Assembly: GCA_029215795.1 (NCBI GenBank) | Contig: JARDYH010000003.1 | Coordinates: 259,567,562-259,631,561, forward strand | Direction: 5' to 3' | From: Anniella stebbinsi | Lineage: Eukaryota; Chordata; Lepidosauria; Squamata; Anniellidae | DNA: 64,000 nt | Part shown: piece after piece, positions 32,590 through 43,324 of the stretch | How positions within the stretch are numbered: the first letter of the stretch is position 1 | How the letters are laid out: every line of letters starts with the position of its first letter | Notes under the pieces: model-generated | Seen by the model: the letters and a program-made list of their open reading frames with translations, nothing else | What the model was told of the DNA's origin: nothing | Database searches by the model: none | Translations under genes and position numbers: made by a program

Positions 32590-33035
32590 GATTTGCCACT
32601 GTGGGGATGGGATGCCATGTGTCGTTGGATTGGTAGTATAGACTAGCAATGTCTCAACAGTCTGGTTGTGGGTCGAGACTTTGTGACACCAGTCTACGCA
32701 TCCCCATGCTTTCTCGACTTGGGGTGCACCCAATTGGAAAGGGTGGGGATGCCCACTTGTTTGTGAGCCTGCTAATTAGACCATTCATACCTGTGATTTT
32801 ACATAGAAGGGGCTATTTATGGCTGCCATTTTATACAAATGGTGATTGACATGAATAGCTAAGCTGCCATTCTTATGCAAAATGGCCGCTCGTGGGATGG
32901 AGGAACAGCACATGCCACGCAACCATGGGCCACCCATCAGCTTGTGCGGCACATGGAACTGGGTTAGGTAGCTTGCAGGGCTTCATCGAGTGGTGGGTGA
33001 GGCAAGCTCTGGTGAGTTCACCCATCCCTAGCACA
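32590..33035. repeat. Probable hAT-like element of the F family, decayed
   Basis: It includes GCCTGCTAATTAGACC, GGCTATTTATGGCTGCCATT and ends GAGTTCACCCATCCCTA at about 33030. The left tip is not clear (GTGGGGATGGG near 32601 is a candidate), and no target duplication is visible. Confidence 0.45.
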
Positions 33036-33115
33036 GAGTCGTGAGATGTTATTTATAGAAACTACTCTGAATTAATGAGGCAGAAGCAAACTCATAAAAA
33101 CAAATGTGGAAGTAC

Positions 33116-33136
33116 GCACACACACACACACACACA
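33116..33136 (+). repeat. (CA)n microsatellite
   Basis: About ten CA units. Confidence 0.9.
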
Positions 33137-33167
33137 TTGATTTTCCACTGAAAAGGGAACCTTTCGG

Positions 33168-33350
33168 GAAGGGCTGAAGCTCAGTGGTGGAGCCCATGCT
33201 TTGTATGCAAAAGGCTCGGGTTTGATCCTCAGCATCTCCAGCTAGCAAATGATGGGAATTACATCTGCCTGAGGGCCTACCTGTCAGAGTAAACAAGATT
33301 GGGTCAGGCCTAAAATAGCCCAGCTTGAAATAAAACAGCTTCCTATGTTC
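33168..33350 (+). mobile_element. tRNA-Ala-derived SINE, degraded
   Basis: The 5' part GGGCTGAAGCTCAGTGGTGG...GGTTTGATCCTCAGCATCTCCA matches a tRNA-Ala (TGC) body. The A box is around GCTCAGTGGTGGAG and the B box around GGTTTGATCC. A tRNA-unrelated part follows and ends AACAGCTTCCTATGTTC, the usual 3' end of this squamate SINE type. The tRNA part is mutated and not a functional tRNA gene. Confidence 0.8.
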
Positions 33351-34674
33351 GTATCAACTGTCCAGGGGGCTTCATGAACTCCAGTCAGCATGGCATGCTT
33401 GTTCTGGGTCACTTGACCAAGGCTCATTAGTTTCTTCTTCAGGAGCTTGGATCGTTAAGGTTCACAACCCAGCTTTATCTCGTTTATCAGTTAGGCATGG
33501 CTATTGGTTCGGTATTGTTTAAAATGATTTGGATGACAGCTCGGCGCCGATGGCCTCATGAAGTTCTCCACCCTATTTGCGGACAGAGAAACTGTGGGAA
33601 CCATTTCAACAGATTTCTCCAGGGGGAGAAGAAATTCTCCAACGGTTTCATGGAAATGGGGCTCACCATCAGGGGTGGCTGTGGCACAGCATCTTTCCTT
33701 TTTCCTAAGGTGTTTTTTTAAAAAAATTCTTTGCCCTGCCACCATTTGTGTGGACCTTTTTGAGGTTCTTGTCTCAAGGTGACCAAGGATGCTCTGTATG
33801 CTCTTCCTGACTCTTATGCATCTCCCCTCACTCTGGAGCCTCCCTGGCTGCCCACACTTCCTGAACTGAAAATGTCCCTTGGGGGAGGAGTTACCTCATG
33901 ATACCTTCCCCTGGTCTTTAATTGAAACATGGGAAACCAGGGAGACTTCTGGGTACCAGAGACATGATTGTACAATGAAAGTCAAGACACTCACCACACT
34001 CTTCTCTCTTACCTCATAAGTCAAGTAAGTACAAGGACCACAAACCCCACCCATGAGAATTTCTCTAAATTTTCTTCTCCTTTGAACATTTTTTTTAAAA
34101 GTAAATTATTTTCTATTTCAAATTGAAAGTGGTTGGAAAAAAAAGACTTTTTTGGCACAGCACGAATTTGGACCCGTGCGGTGGCTGTTTTAGTCACCAA
34201 GATAACATATGTATACAGCACAAACATTGCTACATGATGTTTTTGTCACATCTCTCCACATTTCTTCACTCGGAGGCTGGCTTCTGGGATATTGTTTTAG
34301 AAACCTCTGTATCTCTTCTAGTGCTATGATTAGCAGTGCGGATTCTGAAATCTAAATGCTCTCCAAGGAAAGGCACAATAGCTGAGCGTACACATTCAGG
34401 ATAGCTTACATTGTGCCATTTGAGTTGCACAAGCACATTAATTTGCTGGTTGTTACAAAGGATAAGTGCTGCCAAGCCATTAGCTCATATGCTTCAATAA
34501 AGGCTCTTATTATGGGAAGAAGGTAGTCTTCCTGTTCCCCTTTGTGCATTTATCTCTGTAGTTTTTTTTAACTCCTGTCACATCGTATGGAAAGGTAACT
34601 TCATCTTCTCGAAATAATGGATGGATTTTACATGTATCAAGTGTACGAGAGCTAAACAAGAAGAGAAAGCAAAT
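33351..34674. other. No gene seen
   Basis: No family motif is visible in the short open frames, and no repeat with recognisable edges was found in this 1.3 kb. Confidence 0.4.
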
Positions 34675-34762
34675 GGATTGTATCCAATGTTAGTCTAATA
34701 CATGAACCATTCATTTCAATGGATCTCCTCTAAGTAGGACTGACATTGGATACAGGATTAGT
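34675..34762. repeat. Small foldback repeat
   Basis: GATTGTATCCAATGTTAGTC is matched by the inverted GGACTGACATTGGATACAGG, with TCATTTCAATGGATCTCCTC between. It is related to 21852-21983. Confidence 0.6.
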
Positions 34763-34780
34763 GCTGCCTCAAGCGAGGTG

Positions 34781-34798
34781 ACCCCCCCCCCCCCCCCC
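34781..34798 (+). repeat. Poly-C run
   Basis: About 18 consecutive C bases. Assembly length here is unreliable in principle. Confidence 0.8.
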
Positions 34799-34814
34799 GT
34801 GTTCATTCGCTTGG

Positions 34815-35784
34815 TTGGACAATCAGCCAGCCACTCCCTCACATAATCACTCCATTCCCCCCCCCCATTGCAACCACCACCACCCCTCCAGGGATCCCCT
34901 CTCCCTGCCAGTATGTGCCTACCTTGGCGATTGGAGCAAGAAACACCAGCAAGCTGCCCTCTTGCATGCCAGGTGGGAACGAGGCTGCCCTGGGGCTAAC
35001 CCTGGACTTGTGTGGTGCCTCCGTTTCTGTTGCTGGCAGCTGAGGCCTCAGTTGAGGCAGGAAGGAGGCAATGGCTCCCATAGATCCTCCTGGCAGGAGG
35101 TGGGAGGGGGAAAGATTGGCACATGATGCTGTGTAATGGCAGTGCCGACCCTGATTGGATACAACCCAGTGTGTGGCTGCAGACTAAAAGTGCAACAATG
35201 ACTTGAATTCCCTCTCCCTTTCTGGACACATCTGTATCCTCCGGGCATCACAACTATAGATGTGAAAATCTTTAAAACCTGGATTCATTGATTTCAACCT
35301 TGAGGCTCAGCCCTTATTGTGAGCTGCCCCCCTCTTTGCATGAAACATCATGTGTATTTCAGGGCACATTTTTAAAAGTATGTACCTTTCTCCCATTGAA
35401 TAAAGTGTGTAAGTGCACATTTATCAAATGTACACACTTTTTCATACATTTTTGCAATGTACACTTTTTCGAACACACTTTTCTTTCGGCTGCCTATCAC
35501 ATTGCAAGCTCAAATACGTGTGGACTTTGACCACAGCTTGTGTTCGAGTCCGTCATCAAATTCAGGAGATGCAAACTGGGGTTGCTCTACTAGGGATGTT
35601 GGAGGAATCCAGATATGGGATATGGGGTAGAGATCAATGAGCTTTAGATGGCTTGGCCCCCAGATTCCAACTCAATTTGTGCTAGCTCAGTCTGCAGCAA
35701 GTTGTGCCATCTGGTAGATTTCCTTACTTTTTTTTATTAGCGCAAATAGAGTTTTGCACAAATCAAACAAACACACACACATAG
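34815..35784. other. No gene seen; part resembles a decayed TAGATGTG repeat
   Basis: From about 35254 (ATAGATGTGAAAATC) to 35600, the TGTACACACTTTTTCATACA blocks resemble elements G and H, but the tips are not convincing. A TAGGGATGTTGG motif lies at 35590. Confidence 0.3.
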
Positions 35785-36045
35785 GCCTAATCTACACCAA
35801 GCAGGATATTGCACTATGAAAGTGGTATGAAAGCGGTATATGGAGGCGGGATCTACACTACTGCTTTTATAGCAGTGTTGAATTGCACTGACAACTGTTG
35901 GGGCCTATATGACACATGCCATATTCCACTTTGATACCACTTCAATAGTGTTATATCCTACTTGGTGTAGAAGTGTTAGTGGGTCCCAACAGTTGTCAGT
36001 GCACTTCAGTACCACTATAAAGCAGCGGTGTAAATCCTGTCGAAG
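35785..36045. mobile_element. MITE family 2, module order Y-X-Y'-X'
   Basis: It starts AATCTACACCAAGCAGGATA and ends AGCAGCGGTGTAAATCCTG. Compared with the copy at 24868 the modules are circularly permuted. Confidence 0.75.
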
Positions 36046-36237
36046 TCCCATGCACTCTAGCCGAAAATAATGCTCCTATGCATGTTTCTGAGTATCCAGT
36101 CCCAAAGGACAAGGCCTACAAAACCTCTGCTGTATATCATGAACCCTTCCTGCTGACTATTCCAGAATATTAAGACCGGCACGCATGGAGTGCTGGGAAT
36201 GGTAGCTTCCCTAGTGCTGGGTATACATAGGCTGACC

Positions 36238-36427
36238 ATATGAAAAGGGCCCTGCCTTCTTTTGTATATGGTCACTCTAGTATAGTGCCTGCAACTTTAA
36301 CTGTTGTGATGAAGAAGGAATTTCACCAGGAACTAATTGCATACAAATGACACTGGCTGAAATTCCCTTTTCTCTACAACTGTTAAAGTTACATGAGTCC
36401 TGTCCTCCTTTTCATATGGTCAGCCTA
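36238..36427. mobile_element. 320-bp foldback MITE, copy 5, internally deleted
   Basis: The ends are intact and flanked by a perfect 8-bp duplication GGTATACA (36230-36237 and 36428-36435). Most of the left arm is missing after ATGAAAAGG, leaving 190 bp. Confidence 0.9.
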
Positions 36428-36435
36428 GGTATACA

Positions 36436-37146
36436 AAGGGGAAAAGGCTCTATCTTCTTTATGGTTATGAACATTCCCTGGCTTGCAAAACAGTGAAAAT
36501 GTGTAATTTTCAAAATTCGACACACACCATCTAAATTATTAGGTACAGTCCATGAGAAATATAGATAGCATTGTTCTCTCCAAATAAGTGATATCTGACA
36601 AATACATTCCAGTAATAGATGTAGATTTAGTCTGCATATTCGAACAATATACACAGTGTGAAAACAGCTGCTGTTCCTTTTTAAAATATGCACCGTTGAG
36701 GGCCTTGAAAATAATTGTTGAAGGTTATTCTTTAGTTGTCACTACACAAAACTTTTAAATATGCTCAGTACTTCATAATCTGTATGTTCTAGATGGGGGG
36801 GAGCCATGTCATTCTGTTAGAGCACAAGCAGAAAAGAGTATCATGGCTTTTATAAAGGCAAAATGGACTTGAGTCCACACAAGCTTCTATCATAATAAAT
36901 CTGCATATTCCGCCTCTAAACGTTTCTTGAGTTTGTTTGAGATACAGATTGTTTGAGATCCACATTTCGCTCTGTCTTCAGCACAGTGAGGTGCAAGTGA
37001 TGATGAAGCATCATTCTGAAGCCAGTCAAGAGTGAGAGTAATACTTCTGGCTCTCTTCCTAGGGAATCTCTGGAATGGAAAAATGGTGACTACAATCTGT
37101 TCTCACTGGGAGATGGTGGGTCTCTATTGTTGTAAATCTGTTATTG
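36436..37146. other. No gene seen
   Basis: No coding motif or assigned repeat is visible. Confidence 0.4.
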
Positions 37147-37466
37147 TAGGGTGACCAGATAAAATCCAGGTCAGGGCTCCTGTAACTTTAACAGTTGTAG
37201 AGAAAAGGGAATTTCAGCCAGTGTCATTTGTATGCAATTAGTTCCTGGTGGAATTCCCTCTTCATCACAATAGTTAAAGTTGCAGGGGCCCTGCCTTCTT
37301 TTGTATATGGTCACTCTAGTATATTGCCTGCACCTTTAACTGTTGTGATGAAGAGGGAATATCACCAGGAACTAATTGCATACAAATGACTCTGGTTGAA
37401 ATTCCCTTTTCTCTACAACTGTTAAAGTTACATGAGCCCTGATCTGGATTTTATCTGGTCAGCCTA
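37147..37466. mobile_element. 320-bp foldback MITE, copy 6 (CAGATAAAATCC tip subfamily)
   Basis: It begins TAGGGTGACCAGATAAAATC and ends ATCTGGTCAGCCTA, with a perfect 8-bp duplication TGTTATTG (37139-37146 and 37467-37474). Confidence 0.92.
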
Positions 37467-39165
37467 TGTTATTGGAAACTACAGTGGCCTTGCACTCGGC
37501 TTTCCCAGGAGCCTATCGGGAAAGCCAAGTGCAAGTGGGTTGGATGTTGTGGGCACTGGGAAACCACAACATCCAACCCACTTCAGATGTCCAGATCTCG
37601 CTTCAGATCTGGATCCAAAGAGGGTCAGACTGGGTCTGGATCAGGATGAGGCAGCTCGGGGTCAATTCAGAAGCTCTGAAGCAGCCTCCGAAGTGGCTCA
37701 GGGTGGTGGTGCATAGCCCTAATGAAAATGTAATAAATATAAATGTAATGTAATAAATTGCCATTTTCAAGGAACAGCATGAGACCTTCCGCTCCCTTTA
37801 CTATAGCAATTTGCTGTACCAGTTTACCAGCTCTTTTTCGCCCATGGACCTAGTTGATAAAATAGAATAGACATTTTCATTTGACCATGGGGATAGGCTC
37901 CTTTGGTAGGCCACCAACCTCTGGCCTGAATACAGATGCTTTCCCTTTGCTCCATGTCCTCCAAGTGGGTACACTCCCTGTGCCATTGGACTGGTGAACT
38001 AGTTTGAGAAGCTCTCCGTTTCTCAGACCCAGGGAAGGGCACTCATGAGTGTCCTGGCTCTTGAAACATGGGCTGTGGGATTCAGTTCAACAGAGGGTCC
38101 TGTCAGCTCAGAGCCAGGAACCTGTTCCAGGTCTTCCAATGGTGACATGGTAACCTGACTTGACTGGCTATAGGGAGCCAGGGAAGCCATGAGAGGAACC
38201 CTGGATATGCTCCCATGGAATCCTTGGTTCTCAGCAACCCCATTTGAAAACCACTGTCTCAAACTATAGAAGCGTGGGCCTTGCTCTTCTCCTGGACTGC
38301 GATAGCTAGAAGAATGAAGAGGAGGAGAAGGTGGAAGAGGAGGAGGTGGAAGAGGAGGAGAAGAAGACTTTAAAGTTTGTTCTGCTCTTCATACTAGGAG
38401 AAGAATGAGTGGTTCCTCTTGCATATTTGGTATACGAAGTTTCCTGGTGCAGCACCTAATTTCTTCCAACCACTTCTCACCGCTTGGCCTGCTCATCGTT
38501 ATGCACATAGCTTAAACTTGGACGCCATCACAGTTTAGAACAATTTAGAGAAGTGGAGCTGTGTTCCCTCGGGGAATCCCATGAAGAAATTATTGCACAA
38601 AGTGCAGAGCTGATACAAATTACCCACACTTAATGACAAGCATCCCATTTGCTCAGCGATCAGAGACAATAAAATGCAGAGCCTCACGCAACCATTTCGC
38701 ATTTGTGCAGGCCACTGTGGGGTTTCTTAAACTGACAAGGGTTTCAGGAATTATTACTTCAGCGTCAGGGTTGTTCTCCTCCACATCTTTTATTTCTGTG
38801 CTCAGAGCAGCTCCTCAGCTGAGGAACTCTTTCCTTTTACCTAATTAAAAACCATCGCTTTAAAGTTGGCTGGCTCGCAAAACTTTTGTAAATGTCGGCG
38901 ACTGAACTTCCACAGTGAGAAACTTCACAAGATCACTCGGCATTGCAAATGCCCCATGAAGCTCACGGACGAGACTTCAGCTTTAATGAGAGAGATGTGT
39001 TGGCTGCTTCTTCTGCTATCAGCATCAAAACTGGGATGGAAATAAATTTGCTTCCAAAATGTAACTTCAAAACAGAGAGCAAATTGTCAGCAAAACAGGA
39101 CGTTCAACACATTTTGAGATAGGAGCAGATCAATCTTACGGGAAGGGGGAGTTCCAAAGGTAAAT
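37467..39165. other. No gene seen; one purine-rich stretch
   Basis: A short perfect repeat, GTGGGTTGGATGTTGTGG and its inverse, forms a hairpin near 37535-37585. A purine-only GAGGAGGAGAAGG-type stretch lies at about 38310-38370. No coding motif is recognised. Confidence 0.4.
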
Positions 39166-39169
39166 AATT

Positions 39170-39277
39170 AATTTAAACTAATTTTATTTATTCGATTTAT
39201 ATTGTGTTTTTGTACTAATGTTGTTCTCCGCCTTGATCCAAAGGGAGAGGCGGGTAATAAATAAATAAATACATAAA

Positions 39278-39322
<45 letters not shown>
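39170..39322 (+). repeat. LINE 3' end with (TAAA)n and (ATT)n
   Basis: CTCCGCCTTGATCCAAAGGG, AGAGGCGGGTAATAAATAAA and then a (TTA)n microsatellite from about 39279. Confidence 0.75.
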
Positions 39323-39478
39323 GAAACTGCCTTTTCCAAAACCTGGCCAGGCTCATACAGGCAGGGCAGGAGGGAGGGAGGAACAGCTTTTTTGGGGGGG
39401 GGTGTCTTGCTCCTTGGGGTGGTTTTTTCCATTGTAGAGTTCTCTCATGTTATGTAACCCAGTGCAGTATAGCTAGGG

Positions 39479-39672
39479 CAGGGTGACCACATGGAAAGGA
39501 GGATACAGGGCTCCTGTATCTTTAACAGTTGTAGAGAAAAGGCAGTTTCAGCAGGTGTCATTCATTTGCATGCATCACCTGGTGAAATCCCCTCTTCATC
39601 ACAACAGTTAAAGCTGCAGGAACCCTGCTATTGTGACCCAATGCAAAAGAGAGCAGGGCTCGTTTCTGCTTG
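39479..39672. repeat. Foldback MITE relative, copy 7 (half element)
   Basis: It begins CAGGGTGACCACATGGAAAG and covers only the left half of the family plus part of the loop (CCAATGCAAAAGAGAGCAGG). It belongs to a diverged subfamily with CATGCATCACCTGGTG in place of CAATTAGTTCCTGGTG. Confidence 0.7.
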
Positions 39673-39681
39673 AGTTATGTT

Positions 39682-40001
39682 TAGGGTGATCATATGAAAA
39701 GGAGTTCAGAGCTCCTGCATCTTTAACAGTAGTGTAGGAAAGGGAATTTCAGCAGGGGTCATTTGTATGCAGGCAGCACCTGGTGAAATTCCCTTTTCTA
39801 TATAAGTGTTAAAGATACAGGAGCCCTGCCCTCTTTTGTATCCAGTCACTGTAGAATAGCTCCTGCAAGTTTAACTGTTGTGATGAAGAGGGAATTTCAC
39901 CAGGTGCTGCATGCATACAAATGACATCTGTTGAAATTCCCTTTTCTGTACAACTGTTAAAGATGCAGGAGCCCTGTCCTCTTTTGTATCTGGTCACTCT
40001 A
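39682..40001. mobile_element. Foldback MITE relative, copy 8
   Basis: It runs from TAGGGTGATCATATG to CTGGTCACTCTA. It is the same diverged subfamily as copy 7 and sits 10 bp downstream of it. The flanking 8-mers do not match. Confidence 0.75.
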
Positions 40002-40883
40002 AGCTGGGGATGCCAGAGGAATCTGGTTTGGGGGTGGAGCTCACTGTGTTTTTGTCAGCTTGGCTCCCAGGACACCAGCTGGCAGATCTCTGAGTTGGCT
40101 CGACTTGGTGCATGCTGAGTTGGGCTGGCTCACCATTTCCCACTTTTTTTTTTTCCATCTGTGCCAAACCTGGTTCGTGCAAATTTGCGGCTGGGAATAT
40201 TCGCAGAAATTGCAATTTGCACAGAAACATGGCTAGAAATAGAGGCATTTGTGCAAAATTGCAGGCGTAATGGGGTCAGGCAATTGGCAGGAGTCCGGCA
40301 AGGAGAACACAAGCAGGACACAGGGGAGTTCGCTCACAGCTAAGTTGAAGGTCTAGAGTTCAACCCGTTTTGACCCTGAGGAGCTATAGTAGGAGGGAGA
40401 AGTGCTGAGCAGATGAGGGTTCATGTTGGGTAGATTTGCAACCTTGTCCACAAGTTACAGGAAGAGGGACAGTGTTGCAGTTAGTTAATGCCTGGGTATA
40501 GCTGGCATTAAGATCTCCATGGCCTACGGTGGTTTCATATCCCTCCCCTCGCTGTCTGGCATCTGCCTGTGCAAATGTACACAAAGCCAATGGAACAAAC
40601 TCCCTTTGAAATCTTATGCTGTAGCTGCAGCTTAAGTGCAAGAATACTCATGGGTATTCTTGCACTTAAAGCTGTTTTCTTTCCTTCACTAAAGGAAGAG
40701 GGTGGTGGCTTTCCACCCATCTTTGGTGCATGTATGGAAATGGTAAACACTTATTCCGTTCCACCTTTTGTTTTTCTCTGCTAGCTGCCTTTTTAACAGG
40801 AGCAAGCAATACCAAATAATTTCCATCATGGATTCTATCTATCTATCTACCTATCAATGTCAGTATAAGCTAGAGTTGAAACT
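40002..40883. other. No gene seen
   Basis: TTTGCGGCTGGGAATATTCG-type sequence near 40180-40260 is loosely like repeat family I. A hairpin, AAGTGCAAGAATACTCATGG matched by its inverse, lies near 40635-40670. Confidence 0.35.
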
Positions 40884-41446
40884 AAGGCCATTTCTACACA
40901 TAAGGGTATAGAGGGAGGGCCTGGGGGTGATCCTGGACTTACTTGCTTCTGGGATCATTGCCCACTGTCTACACAGGAGCACGATGTCCTAGAAGCAAAC
41001 AGGACGTCATGCCCACTATTCGTTTTGAACAAGACGGAGCCTTGAGCGCACTTGCGCTCCAACACAACAAGAAGTTAAAAGTATAATATTCCCCCTGAAA
41101 TCGCGGCCCTTACCCTTCCCTCTGCCATCCGATGGATGGTGAAAATGCAGCCCCCTCTCCCCCTGATGGGCACTCCGTGCAGCTCCGTGCCCATTTCTGG
41201 TGCTGTGCTTACTTGCAAGTAAGCGGGCACCAGGTGGGATGGGGACCCACACTTCCCGCAGTCTCAGGATGGCCCCGGGATCACTGGAAGAATCAGATTT
41301 TCCCAGATTTTTTTTTATCCCTGGGAAAACCCATGCCCATCCCCCCTGCTCCCAAGAGTCCCTCTGCATCATTTGGACTCATAGGGAGCAGCCAGGACGC
41401 AGCCAGGAACAACCCGAGGAAAAATGGCCAGTATAGGAATGCCCTA
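40884..41446. mobile_element. TIR element of the GGCCCTTTCTACACC family, copy 2
   Basis: It is collinear with 15428-15958 but more diverged. Left end AAGGCCATTTCTACACATAAG, right end TATAGGAATGCCCTA. Shared blocks include GTGCAGCTCCGTGCCCATTT and ATTTGGACTCA. Confidence 0.6.
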
Positions 41447-41632
41447 AATTGCATCTCCCCCCTTAGCGAAAAAAAAAAATCAAGATTCAGTCATTTTCCA
41501 AATTTCACCATTTGGATTTGGGGATTTTTTTTTTTAAAAAAAAACCCTCAAAATTGCTATTTGCATTTTGTATTCCAAAGCTGGACATTAAAATTCAAAA
41601 TACAAGTTGCCTTAGTTTGCTACCTATTTATG

Positions 41633-41952
41633 TAGGCTGACCAGATAAAATTCAGGTCAGGGCTCATGTAACTTTAACAGTTGTAGAGAAAAGGGAATTT
41701 CAGCCAGTGTCATTTGTATGCAATTAGTTCCTGGTGAAATTCCCTCTTCATCACAACAGTTAAAGTTGCAGGAGCCCTGCCTTCTTTTGTATATGGTCAC
41801 TCTAGTATAGTGCCTGCACCTTTAACTGTTTTGAAGAAGAGGGAATTTCACCAGGAACTAATTGCATGCAAATGACACTGGCTGAAATTCCCTTTTCTCT
41901 ACAACTGTCAAAGTTACATGAGCCCTGTCCTCCTTTTCAAATGGTCAGTCTA
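41633..41952. mobile_element. 320-bp foldback MITE, copy 9, chimeric tips
   Basis: The left tip is of the CAGATAAAATTC subfamily and the right tip of the TCCTTTTCAAATGG subfamily. The flanking 8-mers TATTTATG and GGTATATG do not match. The right flank continues directly into a MITE family 2 fragment. Confidence 0.85.
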
Positions 41953-42080
41953 GGTATATGGTATGTATCAATGGGCCCCAGCAGTTGTCAGTGCACTTCA
42001 ATACCTCTATAAAGGAGTAGTGTGGCTCCTGCCTTTTATATACCACTTTCGTACTGCTATATCCTGCTTAATGTTGATCT
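41953..42080. repeat. MITE family 2, right half only
   Basis: GGTATATGGTATGTATC, CCCCAGCAGTTGTCAGTGCA and TCCTGCCTTTTATATACC, ending at a TGCTTAATGTTGATC tip. Confidence 0.7.
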
Positions 42081-42808
42081 ACCTCTAGTCCTTTCTCAGA
42101 CTCCTTAAAACCTCTCTTTCCTCCCTCCATCTTTCCCTGTTCACAGTTCCCTCTGAGTCTTTCTTCAGAATCTCTCACTCTTCCCCCCCGCCCCTTGCTC
42201 ACCATCTACCTAGTACCTCTTCCTCCTTCCTTCTCTAACATCTGATGGCTTTCGCTTTCAAAACCCCCAAGTGAGATCTCTAGGCACCAGGAGACCATCT
42301 CTGGTGACAATGGGCTTCCAGGAAGAGCCATCGACCGGCCATCAACGTAAGAAAGAAGAGTCAGACAGACGTCGTAACACCAATAAGGATTCATCTGTAT
42401 GCCCACCATCTTGCAATATGTGCCTGTGGGGAGCAGAAAGCAGGACAATTCAGGGAAGTGAAGTACTTCCCTGTAGAAGTTGGTCTGTACGTTAGCCAGA
42501 TTTGAATGCCTGGTATGTGCAAATATAAGCTTAGATAACAGCGCTGCCGTTTGACTTCTCTAAGAAAGGGCCGTCAAGGCCAGGGGCAGCACTCCTAACT
42601 ACTGGGTGTGTTGATGACTTGTAGAGCTGCTTCCTTCTTCCACAGTGTTTGAAACGCTGCTTCTGACATCTGGAAGCAAGGGGGCAAGCATCTCTCTCCC
42701 ACACTACTGTGAAGTATTGGTACACTTTCTTCTGCAATAAACGACAGATGCCAAGAATTGATCCAATTCCTCTGCATTTCCTCGAACTGTCTCTGCACCT
42801 TAAATCGC
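42081..42808. other. No gene seen
   Basis: Pyrimidine-rich to 42240, then unassigned DNA. Open frames lack motifs. Confidence 0.4.
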
Positions 42809-43324
42809 TAGGGATGGATGGATTCACCTGCATCCGACTCTGTCAGACACTCGCCAAGATGCCGCTCACCCCGCTTGCGGCACTGCCTGAGGTTTTTCTT
42901 TGTGGCTCAGCAAGCACCCGACGTGGCTGTGAGCACATCCGCACATTGTTTTGCAAAATGGAGGCTCAAGAAATTGCATATCTCCTACCTTGCATAAATG
43001 GCAGCCACAAAAGCCCCACTTATGCAAGATTAAAGGCATGAATGGAGGCTTCATGACTTTAATATTGTGAAAATAAAGCCTATACAACCGCCATGTATGC
43101 AATGTGGGAAATACACAATTTACGGAGCCTCCATTGCGTATCTCCTGCCATGTGTAAATCGAGGTTCTGGACAAGGGGTGACAGGTACCAGATACTCATT
43201 AGACGATGGGACTCTCAAAGAGTGGGCCTGTGAATACGCCATGGCACAGTGAGCCGGGTTGGGGGGCAGACACGGAGGAGCATGGCAGACTTCCGGACCC
43301 AGTCAGGCCCCCGTGACATCTCTA
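42809..43324. mobile_element. hAT-like element of the F family (516 bp)
   Basis: It starts TAGGGATGGATGGATTCACC and ends CCGTGACATCTCTA. The flanking 8-mers TAAATCGC and TTAATAGC match at 6 of 8 positions, consistent with a decayed target duplication. The interior contains the TTGCATAAATGGCAGCCACA and CCCACTTATGCAAGA inverted pair. Confidence 0.7.

Noticed and set aside
33168..33350. A tRNA-Ala gene
   Set aside because: The tRNA-like head is mutated in the anticodon arm and T stem and is followed by the body and 3' end of a SINE, so it is a SINE and not a tRNA gene.
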